DNA of 12,338 nt from an uncultured Faecalibacterium sp. (GTDB lineage: Bacteria; Bacillota; Clostridia; Oscillospirales; Ruminococcaceae). The notes below the pieces were generated by a model. That model made no database searches. It had not been told where the DNA came from and saw only the letters and a list, made by a program, of their open reading frames with translations. Positions within the stretch are counted from its first letter, which is position 1; each line of letters starts with the position of its first letter. Where the stretch lies: positions 1-12,338 of the forward strand of contig CABQHF010000041.1 of NCBI GenBank assembly GCA_902463905.1, given 5' to 3'. Shown here in pieces: positions 1-6,920 of this stretch. The translations under genes and the position numbers were made by a program.

Positions 1-234
1 TGCCGCTACAACATGGACACCAACCGGGTGGAAGCCCGGTTCGAGGATGGCACCACCGTTGCCATCGACTGCACCGCCATCGAGGACGAGTACGGCAACA
101 CCCCAGCACAGAGGGCGGAGCTGGATTGGCTGCTCTACAACAAACCCTTGGAGTACGCCCATCTTGTGCTGAGTGGCGAGATCGAGCACTATCTCTCCCT
201 TAGCTGCGACCACGGCAGGCCGGAAGATCAATGA
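1..234 (+). CDS. DUF6061-like small protein, 5' end outside window
   Basis: The frame is open from base 1 (Cys-Arg-Tyr-Asn-Met...) and ends at a TGA at 232-234. The first in-window ATG is at 13, but the open upstream frame makes it more likely that the start lies to the left, because relatives I remember carry a short leader before the Tyr-Asn-Met segment. The visible part is about 77 residues, acidic, with no membrane segment. The central part (QRAELDWLLYNKPLEYAHLV, then LSGEIEHYL) resembles the small DUF6061 proteins of gut Firmicutes; this is from memory and unverified. Function is unknown. Such proteins are often seen near mobile or accessory DNA, so it may mark the edge of an accessory region. 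It is convergent with the GH32 gene and ends 10 bases before the shared terminator. Confidence 0.6.
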   Translation, partial: CRYNMDTNRVEARFEDGTTVAIDCTAIEDEYGNTPAQRAELDWLLYNKPLEYAHLVLSGEIEHYLSLSCDHGRPEDQ

Positions 235-244
235 CATAACAAAC

Positions 245-283
245 ACAGCCCCGTTCTGGTGAAGGAATCCAGAACGGGGCTGT
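245..283 (-). terminator. Hairpin terminator between convergent genes
   Basis: Bases 245-259 (ACAGCCCCGTTCTGG) pair perfectly with 269-283 around a 9-base loop, giving a 15-bp GC-rich stem. Read on the minus strand the stem is followed by GTTTGTTATG, a loose T-rich tail, which suits termination of the GH32 operon. On the plus strand the tail is weaker (ATTGATG), but the same stem could also stop the gene ending at 234. It is the only strong stem in the 81 bases between the two stop codons. Confidence 0.8.
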
Positions 284-315
284 ATTGATGAAGGAGAAAT
301 GAAGGGAATATCAGG

Positions 316-1791
316 TTACAGATTCAGCTCAAACTGTTCCACCGTAACAGTTGCTTTGCCATCGGCGGCAAAGGTGATGCCATCGGCAGACTGGGGGGTG
401 TAGATCCATGCCGTCATGGTCTGCTCTCCATCGTTGACAAAGACCTCCACGCTGTTTTTGTCCAGCAGGATGCGGAGTTTCAGCGCACCGTTCTGGCTGC
501 GGACCTTGCAGCTGCGGCTGTGCACAATGTCGGCACGGGAACCGGCATGACTGCGGTCCAGCGTCAGCTGCGAGGTGTAGGGGTCGCAGGTCAGGCTGGT
601 GTGATAGTCTGCATCGGCGGCGAGCTTCAGGGTGAAGGAGCGGTATTCGCCGGGCTGCACCGTGACGGTCAAATCCGCCACACGGCCCTTGATGCCTTCC
701 AGAGAAGTTTCGCTTTGCACCGTCACATTTTCGTGGAAGGTGCGCTTGCCGTGGACGGCATCCAGCTCCCGCACCGGGGTCTGAAGAATGCGTCCATCCT
801 TGATGTGCAGTTCTCGCGGGCAGATGGTCTGCCCGAACCACTTGCAGCCTTGCGGCTTATCCTCGGTGTCCGACCATGTTTGCAGCCATGCGGTCATGAT
901 CCGGCGGCCATCCGGGGCAAGGGTGGTCTGGGTGGCGTAGAAGTCGATGCCGCCGTCCATCAGCTGCACGTTTTCCTTGGTGAAGGTGTGGGTGGCTTCG
1001 TCATAGCTGCCGATGAAGGCCATGACATTGTGACCGTTGTGGAACTCGCCCTTGGGCAGCATCTCCATAGGGCCGATCATCAAGACCTGCTTGCCGTCCA
1101 GCGGAAAGAAGTCCGGGCACTCCCACATTTTGCCGTACTGGTTGTTGCTGCGTTCCAGCACCGTGACAAAGTGCCAGCTGAAGCCGTCCCTGCTCTGGAA
1201 CAGCGCTGCTGCGCCGCTGCCGTCCTCGGTCAGGCAGACGGTGACGGCAGAGTAGGTGCCGTCGGCCTCACGCCAGATCTTGGGGTCCCGGAAGTCGAAC
1301 TTGCTGAAGCCTTCCGGCAGGTCCTTCTGGGTCAGCACTGGGTTGCAGGCGGGCTTTTCGTAGTCGAGACCGTCACCGATGGCGATGCTCTGGGTCTGGA
1401 TGTCCCGCATCTCCCCATTGGGCTGCTTTTCTGCGATCACGCTGGTGTACATCAGCAGCTGTTTGCCGTCATCCATCTCGGTGGCAGAACCGGAGAAGCA
1501 GCCGGGGCCATTGTCCGCCGGGGAATCCGGGGCAATGGCGCAGGGCAGATACTCCCAGTGCAGCAGGTCGGTGCTGACCGCGTGACCCCAGTGCATGGGA
1601 CCCCACTTGGTCGCATAGGGATTGTACTGATAAAACTGGTGATACTTGCCCTGATAGAACGAGAAGCCGTTCGGGTCGTTGAGCCAGCCCACATAGGGGG
1701 TCATGTGGTAGGCAGGGCGTTCTTCCGGGGGGATTGCCGCGCCGTGTTCTGCTTCGTAGGCACGGGCTTTGTTCAAAATTTCACTTGGCAT
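316..1791 (-). CDS. GH32 beta-fructosidase (sucrose-6-phosphate hydrolase / invertase type), cytoplasmic
   Basis: A 491-residue glycoside hydrolase family 32 enzyme that removes terminal beta-fructose from sucrose, sucrose-6-phosphate or short fructans. The three family motifs are intact: WLNDPNG at 36-42 with nucleophile Asp39, FRDP at 167-170 with the transition-state-stabilising Asp169, and WECPD at 223-227 with acid/base Glu224. The N-terminal two thirds form the five-bladed propeller. The C-terminal part has the usual beta-sandwich signature (SVEVFVNDGEQTMTAWIYTP, about 440-465). There is no signal peptide or sortase/lipid anchor, so it acts in the cytoplasm on imported sugar. The ATG at 1791 follows AAGGAGG with good spacing, and the gene starts 26 bases after the binding-protein stop. 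Because uptake is by an ABC transporter rather than a PTS, unphosphorylated sucrose or FOS is the likelier substrate; sequence alone cannot fix this. Confidence 0.93.
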   Translation of the reverse strand: MPSEILNKARAYEAEHGAAIPPEERPAYHMTPYVGWLNDPNGFSFYQGKYHQFYQYNPYATKWGPMHWGHAVSTDLLHWEYLPCAIAPDSPADNGPGCFSGSATEMDDGKQLLMYTSVIAEKQPNGEMRDIQTQSIAIGDGLDYEKPACNPVLTQKDLPEGFSKFDFRDPKIWREADGTYSAVTVCLTEDGSGAAALFQSRDGFSWHFVTVLERSNNQYGKMWECPDFFPLDGKQVLMIGPMEMLPKGEFHNGHNVMAFIGSYDEATHTFTKENVQLMDGGIDFYATQTTLAPDGRRIMTAWLQTWSDTEDKPQGCKWFGQTICPRELHIKDGRILQTPVRELDAVHGKRTFHENVTVQSETSLEGIKGRVADLTVTVQPGEYRSFTLKLAADADYHTSLTCDPYTSQLTLDRSHAGSRADIVHSRSCKVRSQNGALKLRILLDKNSVEVFVNDGEQTMTAWIYTPQSADGITFAADGKATVTVEQFELNL

Positions 1792-1817
1792 CGCGGATGC
1801 CTCCTTACGTCTTAGAA

Positions 1818-3476
1818 TCAGGCGTTCGCCTTGTAGCGGTCGTATGCGCCCTGATAGACTTCCAGCAGCTTATCCATGCCGCAGTTGTTCTTCAGGGTAT
1901 CCAGATAGGCTGCCCACTCGCTGTCGGAGGGGCCGCCATCCTTCAGCCACAGACCCTCCTGCTCAGAGACTGCGTTCTCAAAATCCGCACGGTAGCGGTC
2001 GATGGTGTCCAGCTCATCGGCATTGAAGACACAGTCCACAGGATAAGTAGTGGCATCGTCCACATACTTCATCCAATACTCGCTCAGGTCGGTCAGGCGC
2101 TCGATTGCGCGGTCTTCCATGTAGAAGTACTTGTCGTAGTACTCGCTGAGGATCAGCTTCGGACCCCAGACCTCATAGGAGGATTTCAGCTCGCCTGCGC
2201 CCTTGTTGTACTTTGCCTTGGCTTCCGCATCCGTAATGGATTTCCACTTGCCGTTGGCATCCTGCTCCGTAAAGAACACACCAATGGGGCCATACTGCAG
2301 CTGCATCACGGTCTCGCCGTCATACCACTGGTCGAAGAACTTCAAAAGGTTGGCAGGGCTCTGGCACTTGTTGGTAACGTTCAGGTTGCCGCTGTTGGTG
2401 CCGCCGCCGGTACGCACGGTGACGTTGTGGGTGCCGTCCGGGCCGTTCAGCACCGGCAGGAAGACATAGTCCTTGGCGTAATCGCCCATCAGTTCCTCGA
2501 TGTACCACCATGTGGACACGCCCAGATAGCCCTGTGCGCCCTTTGCCAGCAGCTGATTGGCGTCCTGACTGAACATCTCCACATCCATCAGACCCTGGGC
2601 GTACCAGTCGTGGAAGTAGGTGACCGCCTTGCGGTAGTTGTCCTCGGCGCAGACAAAGCGGCACTTGCCGTCCTTCTGCAGCACGAGGTCGTTGCACACA
2701 TCGTTGGGCCAGTTGGTGAAGCCGAAGCCTGCGTAGAAAATGTTCTGACCCCAGCACCACTCGTCAAAGCCGGTGGACATAGGGATGGTGCTGCCGGGAG
2801 CGTTGCCGTAGACCTTGGCGGACATATCGTTGTCCTTGAAAGCCTTCAGGGCGGTATGCAGCTCGTCCAGCGTGGTGGGAACTGCCAGCCCCAACTCGTC
2901 CAGCCAACGCTTGTTGATCATGGAGAACTGCGGAATGGTATAGATGCTGTAATCGTTCTCGTCACCGATACCGGCAGTGCCCATCTGCTCGGCAGCAGGC
3001 AGACCGTAGATGCAGCCGTCGCTCATGGTGATGGCGGCACGGATGTTGGGATGCTCGTCCAGAATTTTGGTCAGGTTGGGCATGGTCTCAGCATTGATAT
3101 AGGGGGTCAGGTCTAAGAAGGTGCCGTCTGCGCCGTAGTTGGCGATCTCGTAGTTGGAGAAGCCCACCCCCATAAAGGCGTCCGGCAGCTGGTCGCCTGC
3201 AATGCGGATGTTCACCTGCTCGCTGAGGGAGTCGCTCATGGTCTCGTAATTGAGTTTGACGCCCACGTTATCTGCCAGCTTCTTCAGCACCTCGTTGTCG
3301 TTGTAGCCGGGGCTCAGGGCAGACTGACCGCCCACGATATCAAAGCTGGTCTGGTCGGTGTTGGAGGGGTCCGGTGCAGCGGGCTTTTTGCTGCCGCCGC
3401 AGGCAGACAGTGCCACGGCAGAACCGGCAACGGCACAAACCTTCAGGAAATTGCGGCGAGAGATCATCTTTTTCAT
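1818..3476 (-). CDS. ABC transporter sugar-binding lipoprotein (LplA-like, CUT1 type)
   Basis: A 552-residue extracellular solute-binding protein of the LplA-like class (about 500-560 residues), the substrate-capturing part of the transporter whose permeases are encoded just upstream. The N-terminus carries a lipoprotein signal: basic start, hydrophobic stretch, lipobox Leu23-Ser24-Ala25-Cys26, then a Gly/Ser/Lys/Pro-rich linker. It also carries SRRNFLK at 6-12, which matches the twin-arginine consensus. Aromatic residues are frequent (for example around STWWYIEEL and EWCWGQNIFY), as expected of a sugar-binding cleft. ATG 3476 follows TAAGGAGA at about seven bases. It precedes GH32 in the operon, which suggests the ligand is sucrose or a short beta-fructan (inference). 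It is separated from the upstream permease by an unusual structured spacer. Confidence 0.92.
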   Translation of the reverse strand: MKKMISRRNFLKVCAVAGSAVALSACGGSKKPAAPDPSNTDQTSFDIVGGQSALSPGYNDNEVLKKLADNVGVKLNYETMSDSLSEQVNIRIAGDQLPDAFMGVGFSNYEIANYGADGTFLDLTPYINAETMPNLTKILDEHPNIRAAITMSDGCIYGLPAAEQMGTAGIGDENDYSIYTIPQFSMINKRWLDELGLAVPTTLDELHTALKAFKDNDMSAKVYGNAPGSTIPMSTGFDEWCWGQNIFYAGFGFTNWPNDVCNDLVLQKDGKCRFVCAEDNYRKAVTYFHDWYAQGLMDVEMFSQDANQLLAKGAQGYLGVSTWWYIEELMGDYAKDYVFLPVLNGPDGTHNVTVRTGGGTNSGNLNVTNKCQSPANLLKFFDQWYDGETVMQLQYGPIGVFFTEQDANGKWKSITDAEAKAKYNKGAGELKSSYEVWGPKLILSEYYDKYFYMEDRAIERLTDLSEYWMKYVDDATTYPVDCVFNADELDTIDRYRADFENAVSEQEGLWLKDGGPSDSEWAAYLDTLKNNCGMDKLLEVYQGAYDRYKANA

Positions 3477-3490
3477 GGTTGTTCTCCTTA

Positions 3491-3616
3491 TCTATAATGT
3501 TGTGTCAGGCTCTTTTCGTTTTTTTTGGATGGGCAGCGGCTTCTGTTGCCCTCTTGCGGTGCCCTGCATCCGCTTCGTGCCTTGGGCGGCACTCGCGTCT
3601 TGCAGACCGCTGCGCC
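3491..3616. repeat. Structured intergenic spacer, possible dispersed repeat
   Basis: This non-coding spacer between the permease and binding-protein genes is rich in nested inverted repeats. GCAGCGG at 3533-3539 pairs with CCGCTGC at 3607-3613, and inside it GTGCC at 3577-3581 pairs with GGCAC at 3588-3592. A T8 run sits at 3519-3527 on the plus strand (A-run on the coding strand), just outside the outer arm. Together with the adjacent hairpin at 3617-3660 it forms a structured block of about 130 bases. Spacers elsewhere in both operons are 3-26 bases, so this one is out of keeping. It resembles a dispersed intergenic repeat; that is impression, not a search result. No open frame with a credible start and ribosome binding site lies in it. 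Confidence 0.4.
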
Positions 3617-3660
3617 AAAAATTTCTCCCTGTTTCGGCCGCAGGCCGCGGTCGAAATTTT
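3617..3660 (-). terminator. Terminator-like or mRNA-processing hairpin directly after permease gene
   Basis: Bases 3618-3625 (AAAATTTC) pair with 3653-3660 (GAAATTTT), and inside them 3635-3639 (CGGCC) pairs with 3643-3647 (GGCCG) around a GCA loop. On the minus strand the structure begins within the permease stop codon and ends in a run of five T. It could act as a partial terminator or as a 3'-end stabiliser that gives the transporter genes and the binding-protein gene different mRNA levels. The outer arms are AT-rich and the internal part is unpaired over several bases, so termination strength is uncertain. Confidence 0.5.
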
Positions 3661-4570
3661 AGCCCTTCACGGCACCTGCCATGAAGCCTTTTTCAAAATA
3701 TTTCTGTACGAAGGGGTAAACGATCAGCATGGGGGCGGCTGCCACGATGATGGAAGCAAACTTGACCATTTCGGTCAGCTTATTCAGCTCTGCAAAGCCG
3801 CCGGAGACCATGGAGGACTGGCTTGCACTGGTGGAGCTCTTGATCAGGATGTTCCGCAGCACCAGCGGCAGCGGAGCCTGATCGGCTCTCAGGTAGATCA
3901 GGGCGGTGAACCAGTCGTTCCAGTAGGCCACCATGCTGTACACCACCATAACGGCCATGATGGAGCGGCTCAGGGGGATGACCATCTTTACAAACACGGT
4001 CCACTTGGAGGCACCGTCGATCTCGGCGGCCTCCAGCAGCTCCCGGGGAATGTTGTTTTCAAAGAAGTTGCGGACGATGATCACGTTGCCCACGGCCACC
4101 ACGCCGGGCAGGAACAGCGCCCACATACTGCCCAGCAGACCGGTCTGCTTGACGATGAGGTAGGTAGGAACCAGACCGCCGCCGAAGTACATGGTGATAA
4201 CGAAGAACAGGCTGATGTACTTGCGTCCGGGCAGGTCCTTCACGCTCAGGGGGTAAGCCACCAGATAGATCATGATCACCGAGTACATGGTGCCGATGAT
4301 GGTGTACTTGATGCTGTTCAAAAAACCGGAGAACAGGGCGCTGTCTGCAAACACCGCCTGATAGCCCTTCAGAGTGAACTGGCTGGGCAGCAGGAAGGTC
4401 TTGCCGGCGTACACATCGTAGGGGTCGGAGAAGGATGCCACCAGAATGTAATACAATGGGTATGCCACGATGAGCATAACGGCGGCGCAGATGACCACCA
4501 GAACGATATCGCTGACCTTATCGGACAGACCGCCGGGCTTCTGGCCGGACTTTGCAATGGATTTTGCCAT
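3659..4570 (-). CDS. Carbohydrate ABC transporter permease (YtcP/LplC type)
   Basis: A 303-residue inner-membrane permease of the MalG-like CUT1 branch, one half of the translocation channel for the sugar bound by the downstream lipoprotein. About six hydrophobic segments are visible, starting with one at roughly residues 22-46. The cytoplasmic EAA loop that contacts the ATPase is clear at about 180-199 (EAAEIDGASKWTVFVKMVIP). The C-terminus ends in the usual KYFEKGFMAGAVKG. The ATG at 4570 is chosen because the upstream stop and ribosome binding site overlap as TAAGGGGG, nine bases before it; an in-frame TTG at 4591 would extend the protein by seven residues but has no such site. It starts 13 bases after the LplB-type gene. 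No ATPase gene accompanies it. Confidence 0.93.
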   Translation of the reverse strand: MAKSIAKSGQKPGGLSDKVSDIVLVVICAAVMLIVAYPLYYILVASFSDPYDVYAGKTFLLPSQFTLKGYQAVFADSALFSGFLNSIKYTIIGTMYSVIMIYLVAYPLSVKDLPGRKYISLFFVITMYFGGGLVPTYLIVKQTGLLGSMWALFLPGVVAVGNVIIVRNFFENNIPRELLEAAEIDGASKWTVFVKMVIPLSRSIMAVMVVYSMVAYWNDWFTALIYLRADQAPLPLVLRNILIKSSTSASQSSMVSGGFAELNKLTEMVKFASIIVAAAPMLIVYPFVQKYFEKGFMAGAVKG

Positions 4571-4583
4571 ACGATACGCCCCC

Positions 4584-5531
4584 TTACACAAAGCTGACGT
4601 CCGCCGCTTTCTTGGCGATGCGGTTGACGATGATGAGCAGGATGATGTTGACGACCGTGTTGAACAGGCCGACCGCCGTAGAATAACTGTATTTGGCGTT
4701 GATGATGCCCTGCTCGTAGACGTACACGGCGATGATATCGCTGGTGGCCTTGTTCAGCTCGGTCTGCAGCAGCAGCACCTTTTCAAAGCCCACATTCATC
4801 AGGTTGCCCACGCTCATAATGAGCTGCAGCACGATCATGGGCACCAGTTCCGGGATGTCGATGTGCAGGATGCGCTGGAACATGGATGCGCCGTCGATCT
4901 TGGCGGCTTCGTACAGGCTGGTGTCCACGGCGGCAAGGCAGGCCATATAGATGATGGTGCCCCATCCGGCTTCCTGCCAGATGCCGGAGGCCACATAAAT
5001 GGTGCGGAAGGCGGTGCTCTCCGAAAGGAAATCCACGCTGGTGCCCAAAATCAGGTTCAGCAGACCGCCGGACGGGCTGAGGAAGATCTTGATCATACCG
5101 CAGATGACCATGGTGGAGATGAAGTGCGGCGCATACAGCACCGTCTGCACCACCCGCTTGAATTTAGCAAAGCGCAGCTGGTTGATGCACAGAGACAGGA
5201 TGATAGGGATGGGGAAACTCCACAGCAGGCTGTACAGGCTCAGCAGCACGGTGTTTTTGATCATGCGCACACAGTTGGGTGCGGTGAAGAACCGCTCGAA
5301 CCAGTACAACCCCACCCACTCGCTGCCGGTGATGCCCCGGCTTGCCTTGAAATCCCGGAAGGCGATCTGGATGCCGTACATGGGCCAGTACTTATAAACG
5401 ATGGTCAGCACCACCGGGATCAGCAGCATCACATAGAGCTGCCAGTTTTCCCGCAGCCGTTGGCTGAGGCTTTTGCGGTGGACCGGGATAGCTTCCAGCT
5501 GACGTGCAGCAGCTGGCGAGGTCTGCGTCAT
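4584..5531 (-). CDS. Carbohydrate ABC transporter permease (LplB type)
   Basis: A 315-residue membrane permease, the MalF-like partner of the next gene and first gene of the minus-strand operon. It opens with a basic cytoplasmic stretch (VHRKSLSQRLRENW) and a first membrane helix around residues 31-47, with the LplB-typical KYWPMYGIQIAFRDFK following. The EAA loop is at about 208-228 (EAAKIDGASMFQRILHIDIP). The C-terminus is typical (IVNRIAKKAADVSFV). The start is the ATG at 5531, preceded by AAGGAGG seven bases away; a GTG at 5564 would lengthen it by 11 residues but falls in a hairpin of the leader and lacks a comparable site. It lies about 105 bases downstream of the predicted operon promoter and its operator. 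Confidence 0.93.
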   Translation of the reverse strand: MTQTSPAAARQLEAIPVHRKSLSQRLRENWQLYVMLLIPVVLTIVYKYWPMYGIQIAFRDFKASRGITGSEWVGLYWFERFFTAPNCVRMIKNTVLLSLYSLLWSFPIPIILSLCINQLRFAKFKRVVQTVLYAPHFISTMVICGMIKIFLSPSGGLLNLILGTSVDFLSESTAFRTIYVASGIWQEAGWGTIIYMACLAAVDTSLYEAAKIDGASMFQRILHIDIPELVPMIVLQLIMSVGNLMNVGFEKVLLLQTELNKATSDIIAVYVYEQGIINAKYSYSTAVGLFNTVVNIILLIIVNRIAKKAADVSFV

Positions 5532-5558
5532 AAAAACTCCTCCTTCTGTTTTTACGCT

Positions 5559-5576
5559 GCCCACAGACCCGTGGGC
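5559..5576 (-). other. Hairpin in the 5' leader of the transporter operon
   Basis: GCCCAC at 5559-5564 and GTGGGC at 5571-5576 form a perfect 6-bp GC stem with a 6-base loop, about 18 bases upstream of the AAGGAGG ribosome binding site. A second weak stem, TCCCC/GGGGA (5582-5586 with 5595-5599), lies above it. There is no following T run, so this is not an intrinsic terminator; it may stabilise the mRNA 5' end. Confidence 0.4.
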
Positions 5577-5616
5577 CGGGGTCCCCTGCCGTTGGGGGAT
5601 CGGTTTTGGCGTTCAT

Positions 5617-5632
5617 CGTGAAACGTTACACG
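5617..5632. promoter_or_regulatory. LacI-family operator O1 (transporter operon)
   Basis: CGTGAAACGTTACACG is a 16-base palindrome with one mismatched pair (7 of 8 pairs) and a central CpG, as expected for LacI/GalR regulators that insert a hinge-helix leucine at the central step. It sits just downstream of the predicted start point of the transporter-GH32 operon, so a bound repressor would block initiation or early elongation. The presumed ligand protein is the divergently encoded regulator at 5931. Confidence 0.8.
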
Positions 5633-5644
5633 GCTTGCAACACA

Positions 5645-5673
5645 AAGATAGCACGTCGGGGTTTTCGTGTCAA
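5645..5673 (-). promoter_or_regulatory. Sigma-A promoter of the transporter-GH32 operon
   Basis: On the minus strand TTGACA (5673-5668) is a perfect -35 box, followed by a 17-base spacer and TATCTT (5650-5645) as -10. Transcription should begin near 5638. The operator palindrome at 5617-5632 starts about six bases further on, a classic position for LacI-family repression. Confidence 0.8.
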
Positions 5674-5768
5674 CAGGATTTTACGCAAAAATCGTCTTGT
5701 ATCCCTGTTTTCAACGTTTTGCACACTCTCTGTAGGATGTTTTTGTGCAAATTGCAGCATTACGCATT

Positions 5769-5794
5769 CGTGAAACGATTCATGAAATTTCACG
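5769..5794. promoter_or_regulatory. Two overlapping operator-like sites upstream of the regulator promoter
   Basis: CGTGAAACGATTCATG (5769-5784) keeps a perfect left half-site and a right half with two changes. It overlaps CATGAAATTTCACG (5781-5794), which has a perfect right half (TTTCACG) and one change in the left, but lacks the central CG. The pair ends eight bases before the -35 box at 5803. It may be a degenerate or duplicated operator serving the plus-strand operon, or allow looping to the other operators. Confidence 0.5.
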
Positions 5795-5802
5795 GAAAAG
5801 CC

Positions 5803-5831
5803 TTTACATTCAGGTCAAACCATGCTATACT
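5803..5831 (+). promoter_or_regulatory. Sigma-A promoter of the regulator-amylosucrase operon
   Basis: TTTACA (5803-5808) and TATACT (5826-5831) are separated by exactly 17 bases. Transcription should start near 5838, giving a leader of about 93 bases that contains operator O3. No other promoter of this quality was seen before the six plus-strand genes. Confidence 0.75.
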
Positions 5832-5896
5832 GAAACCACAGGAACCTCTGAACAACAGGGAATGCAGCGAAATTCCCTTTGATATATCCGCTTGAT

Positions 5897-5912
5897 ATAG
5901 AAACGTTTCACG
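5897..5912. promoter_or_regulatory. LacI-family operator O3 in the regulator leader
   Basis: ATAGAAACGTTTCACG contains the perfect core palindrome GAAACGTTTC (5900-5909) and a full right half-site identical to that of the consensus. It lies about 60 bases downstream of the predicted start point and four bases before the ribosome binding site AAAGGAG (5916-5922). In this position it would act as a roadblock, giving autorepression of the regulator and of the downstream catabolic genes. Confidence 0.75.
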
Positions 5913-5930
5913 AACAAAGGAGTGGACCGC

Positions 5931-6920
5931 ATGGCAAAACTGAACACTGCCCCTACGATGAAGGATGTGGCCAAGGAGGCAGGGGTCTCTCTGGGCACTG
6001 TATCCAAGGTCATCAACGGCATCCCGGTGGGTGACGAGTACCGCAAAAAGGTAGAACAGGCCATCAAGACGCTGGACTACCACATCAACGCCTACGCCAA
6101 GGGGCTGAAGAACAACCGCACCTACACCGTGGCGGTCATCATGCCCAACCTGCTGAACCCTTTCTTTAGTATGGTGGCACACTACATCAACCGGGCATTG
6201 GTAAAGCACGGTTATCGGATGCTGCTGTGCGACACCGACTACGACTACTCCAAGGAGCAGGAAATGGTGCAGATGGCAGAGCAGAACAAGGTGGACGGCA
6301 TCATCGCCCTGACCTATAACCCCGACCTGAAGATCTCCCCCGAGGTGCGGTCGGTGTCCATCGACCGCTACCTCAGCGGCAGCACCCCCTGTGTGGCATC
6401 GGACAACTACAACGGTGGTCGGCTGGCGGCACAGAAACTGGTGGAGAACGGCTGCAAGAACCTCGCCTTCCTCCGCATCGGCTCTCCCCTTGCCAGCGAG
6501 ACCAACAAACGCCGGGACGGCTTTGTTGCCGAGTGCGAAGCCATGAACATTCCCTGCACACAAAAGATTTTGATGGATGGCGCACCGTTCAGCGAGTTCG
6601 AGCAGTTCTTGCAGGAAAACCGGAAGGACGGAAAACTTGCATTTGACGGTATTTTCTGCGTCACCGACAAGCTGGCGTTCGATATCATCAAAGCCCTGCG
6701 CCGGATGGGACTGCGTGTGCCGGAGGATGTGCAAGTCATAGGCTACGACGGTCTGCGCTCCTTCGGGGATCAGGATTACTACTGCTCCACCATCGTACAG
6801 CCAGTGGAAGCCATAGCCGAAACCTGCGTGAATCTGGTATTGGATGAATCTGCCGTCAATGTTCCCTCCCTGTTGTGTCTGCCTGTCAGCTATGCTTACG
6901 GCGGCACCACCAAGGCATGA
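5931..6920 (+). CDS. LacI/GalR-family transcriptional regulator of the sucrose locus
   Basis: A 329-residue DNA-binding repressor. The N-terminal helix-turn-helix is clear (MKDVAKEAGVSLGTVSKVIN, 10-29), followed by the hinge helix (NAYAKGLK, 53-60) whose Leu59 is placed to intercalate at a central CpG, and a periplasmic-binding-protein-like effector domain starting at TVAVIMPNLLNPFF. The C-terminal core includes VQVIGYDG, the usual family segment. It likely senses sucrose, fructose or a phosphorylated product (inference). The ATG at 5931 is preferred over a GTG at 5922 because AAAGGAG at 5916-5922 is spaced eight bases from the ATG and overlaps the GTG. Operators with an AACGTT core flank both divergent promoters, so it probably regulates both operons. 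Its stop overlaps the next start as ATGA. Confidence 0.93.
   Translation: MAKLNTAPTMKDVAKEAGVSLGTVSKVINGIPVGDEYRKKVEQAIKTLDYHINAYAKGLKNNRTYTVAVIMPNLLNPFFSMVAHYINRALVKHGYRMLLCDTDYDYSKEQEMVQMAEQNKVDGIIALTYNPDLKISPEVRSVSIDRYLSGSTPCVASDNYNGGRLAAQKLVENGCKNLAFLRIGSPLASETNKRRDGFVAECEAMNIPCTQKILMDGAPFSEFEQFLQENRKDGKLAFDGIFCVTDKLAFDIIKALRRMGLRVPEDVQVIGYDGLRSFGDQDYYCSTIVQPVEAIAETCVNLVLDESAVNVPSLLCLPVSYAYGGTTKA

Noticed and set aside
520..3116. Long plus-strand open frames opposite GH32 and the binding-protein gene
   Set aside because: Shadow frames of the real minus-strand genes; they cross the intergenic spacer and have no recognisable domain.
3374..5621. Plus-strand open frames opposite the two permease genes
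   Set aside because: Composition is His/Asp/Gln-rich, the usual complement of membrane-protein codons; the minus-strand frames have membrane segments and EAA loops.
5617..5632. CcpA (cre) site
   Set aside because: The core resembles cre, but the spacing is two bases shorter than the TGWAARCGYTWNCW consensus (half-sites meet directly at the CpG). It fits the local LacI-type regulator better.
5707..5722. A fifth operator-like sequence with an AACGTT core upstream of the transporter promoter
   Set aside because: Only the six central bases and a few flanking positions agree with the other sites (about 9 of 16), too weak to list as an operator.
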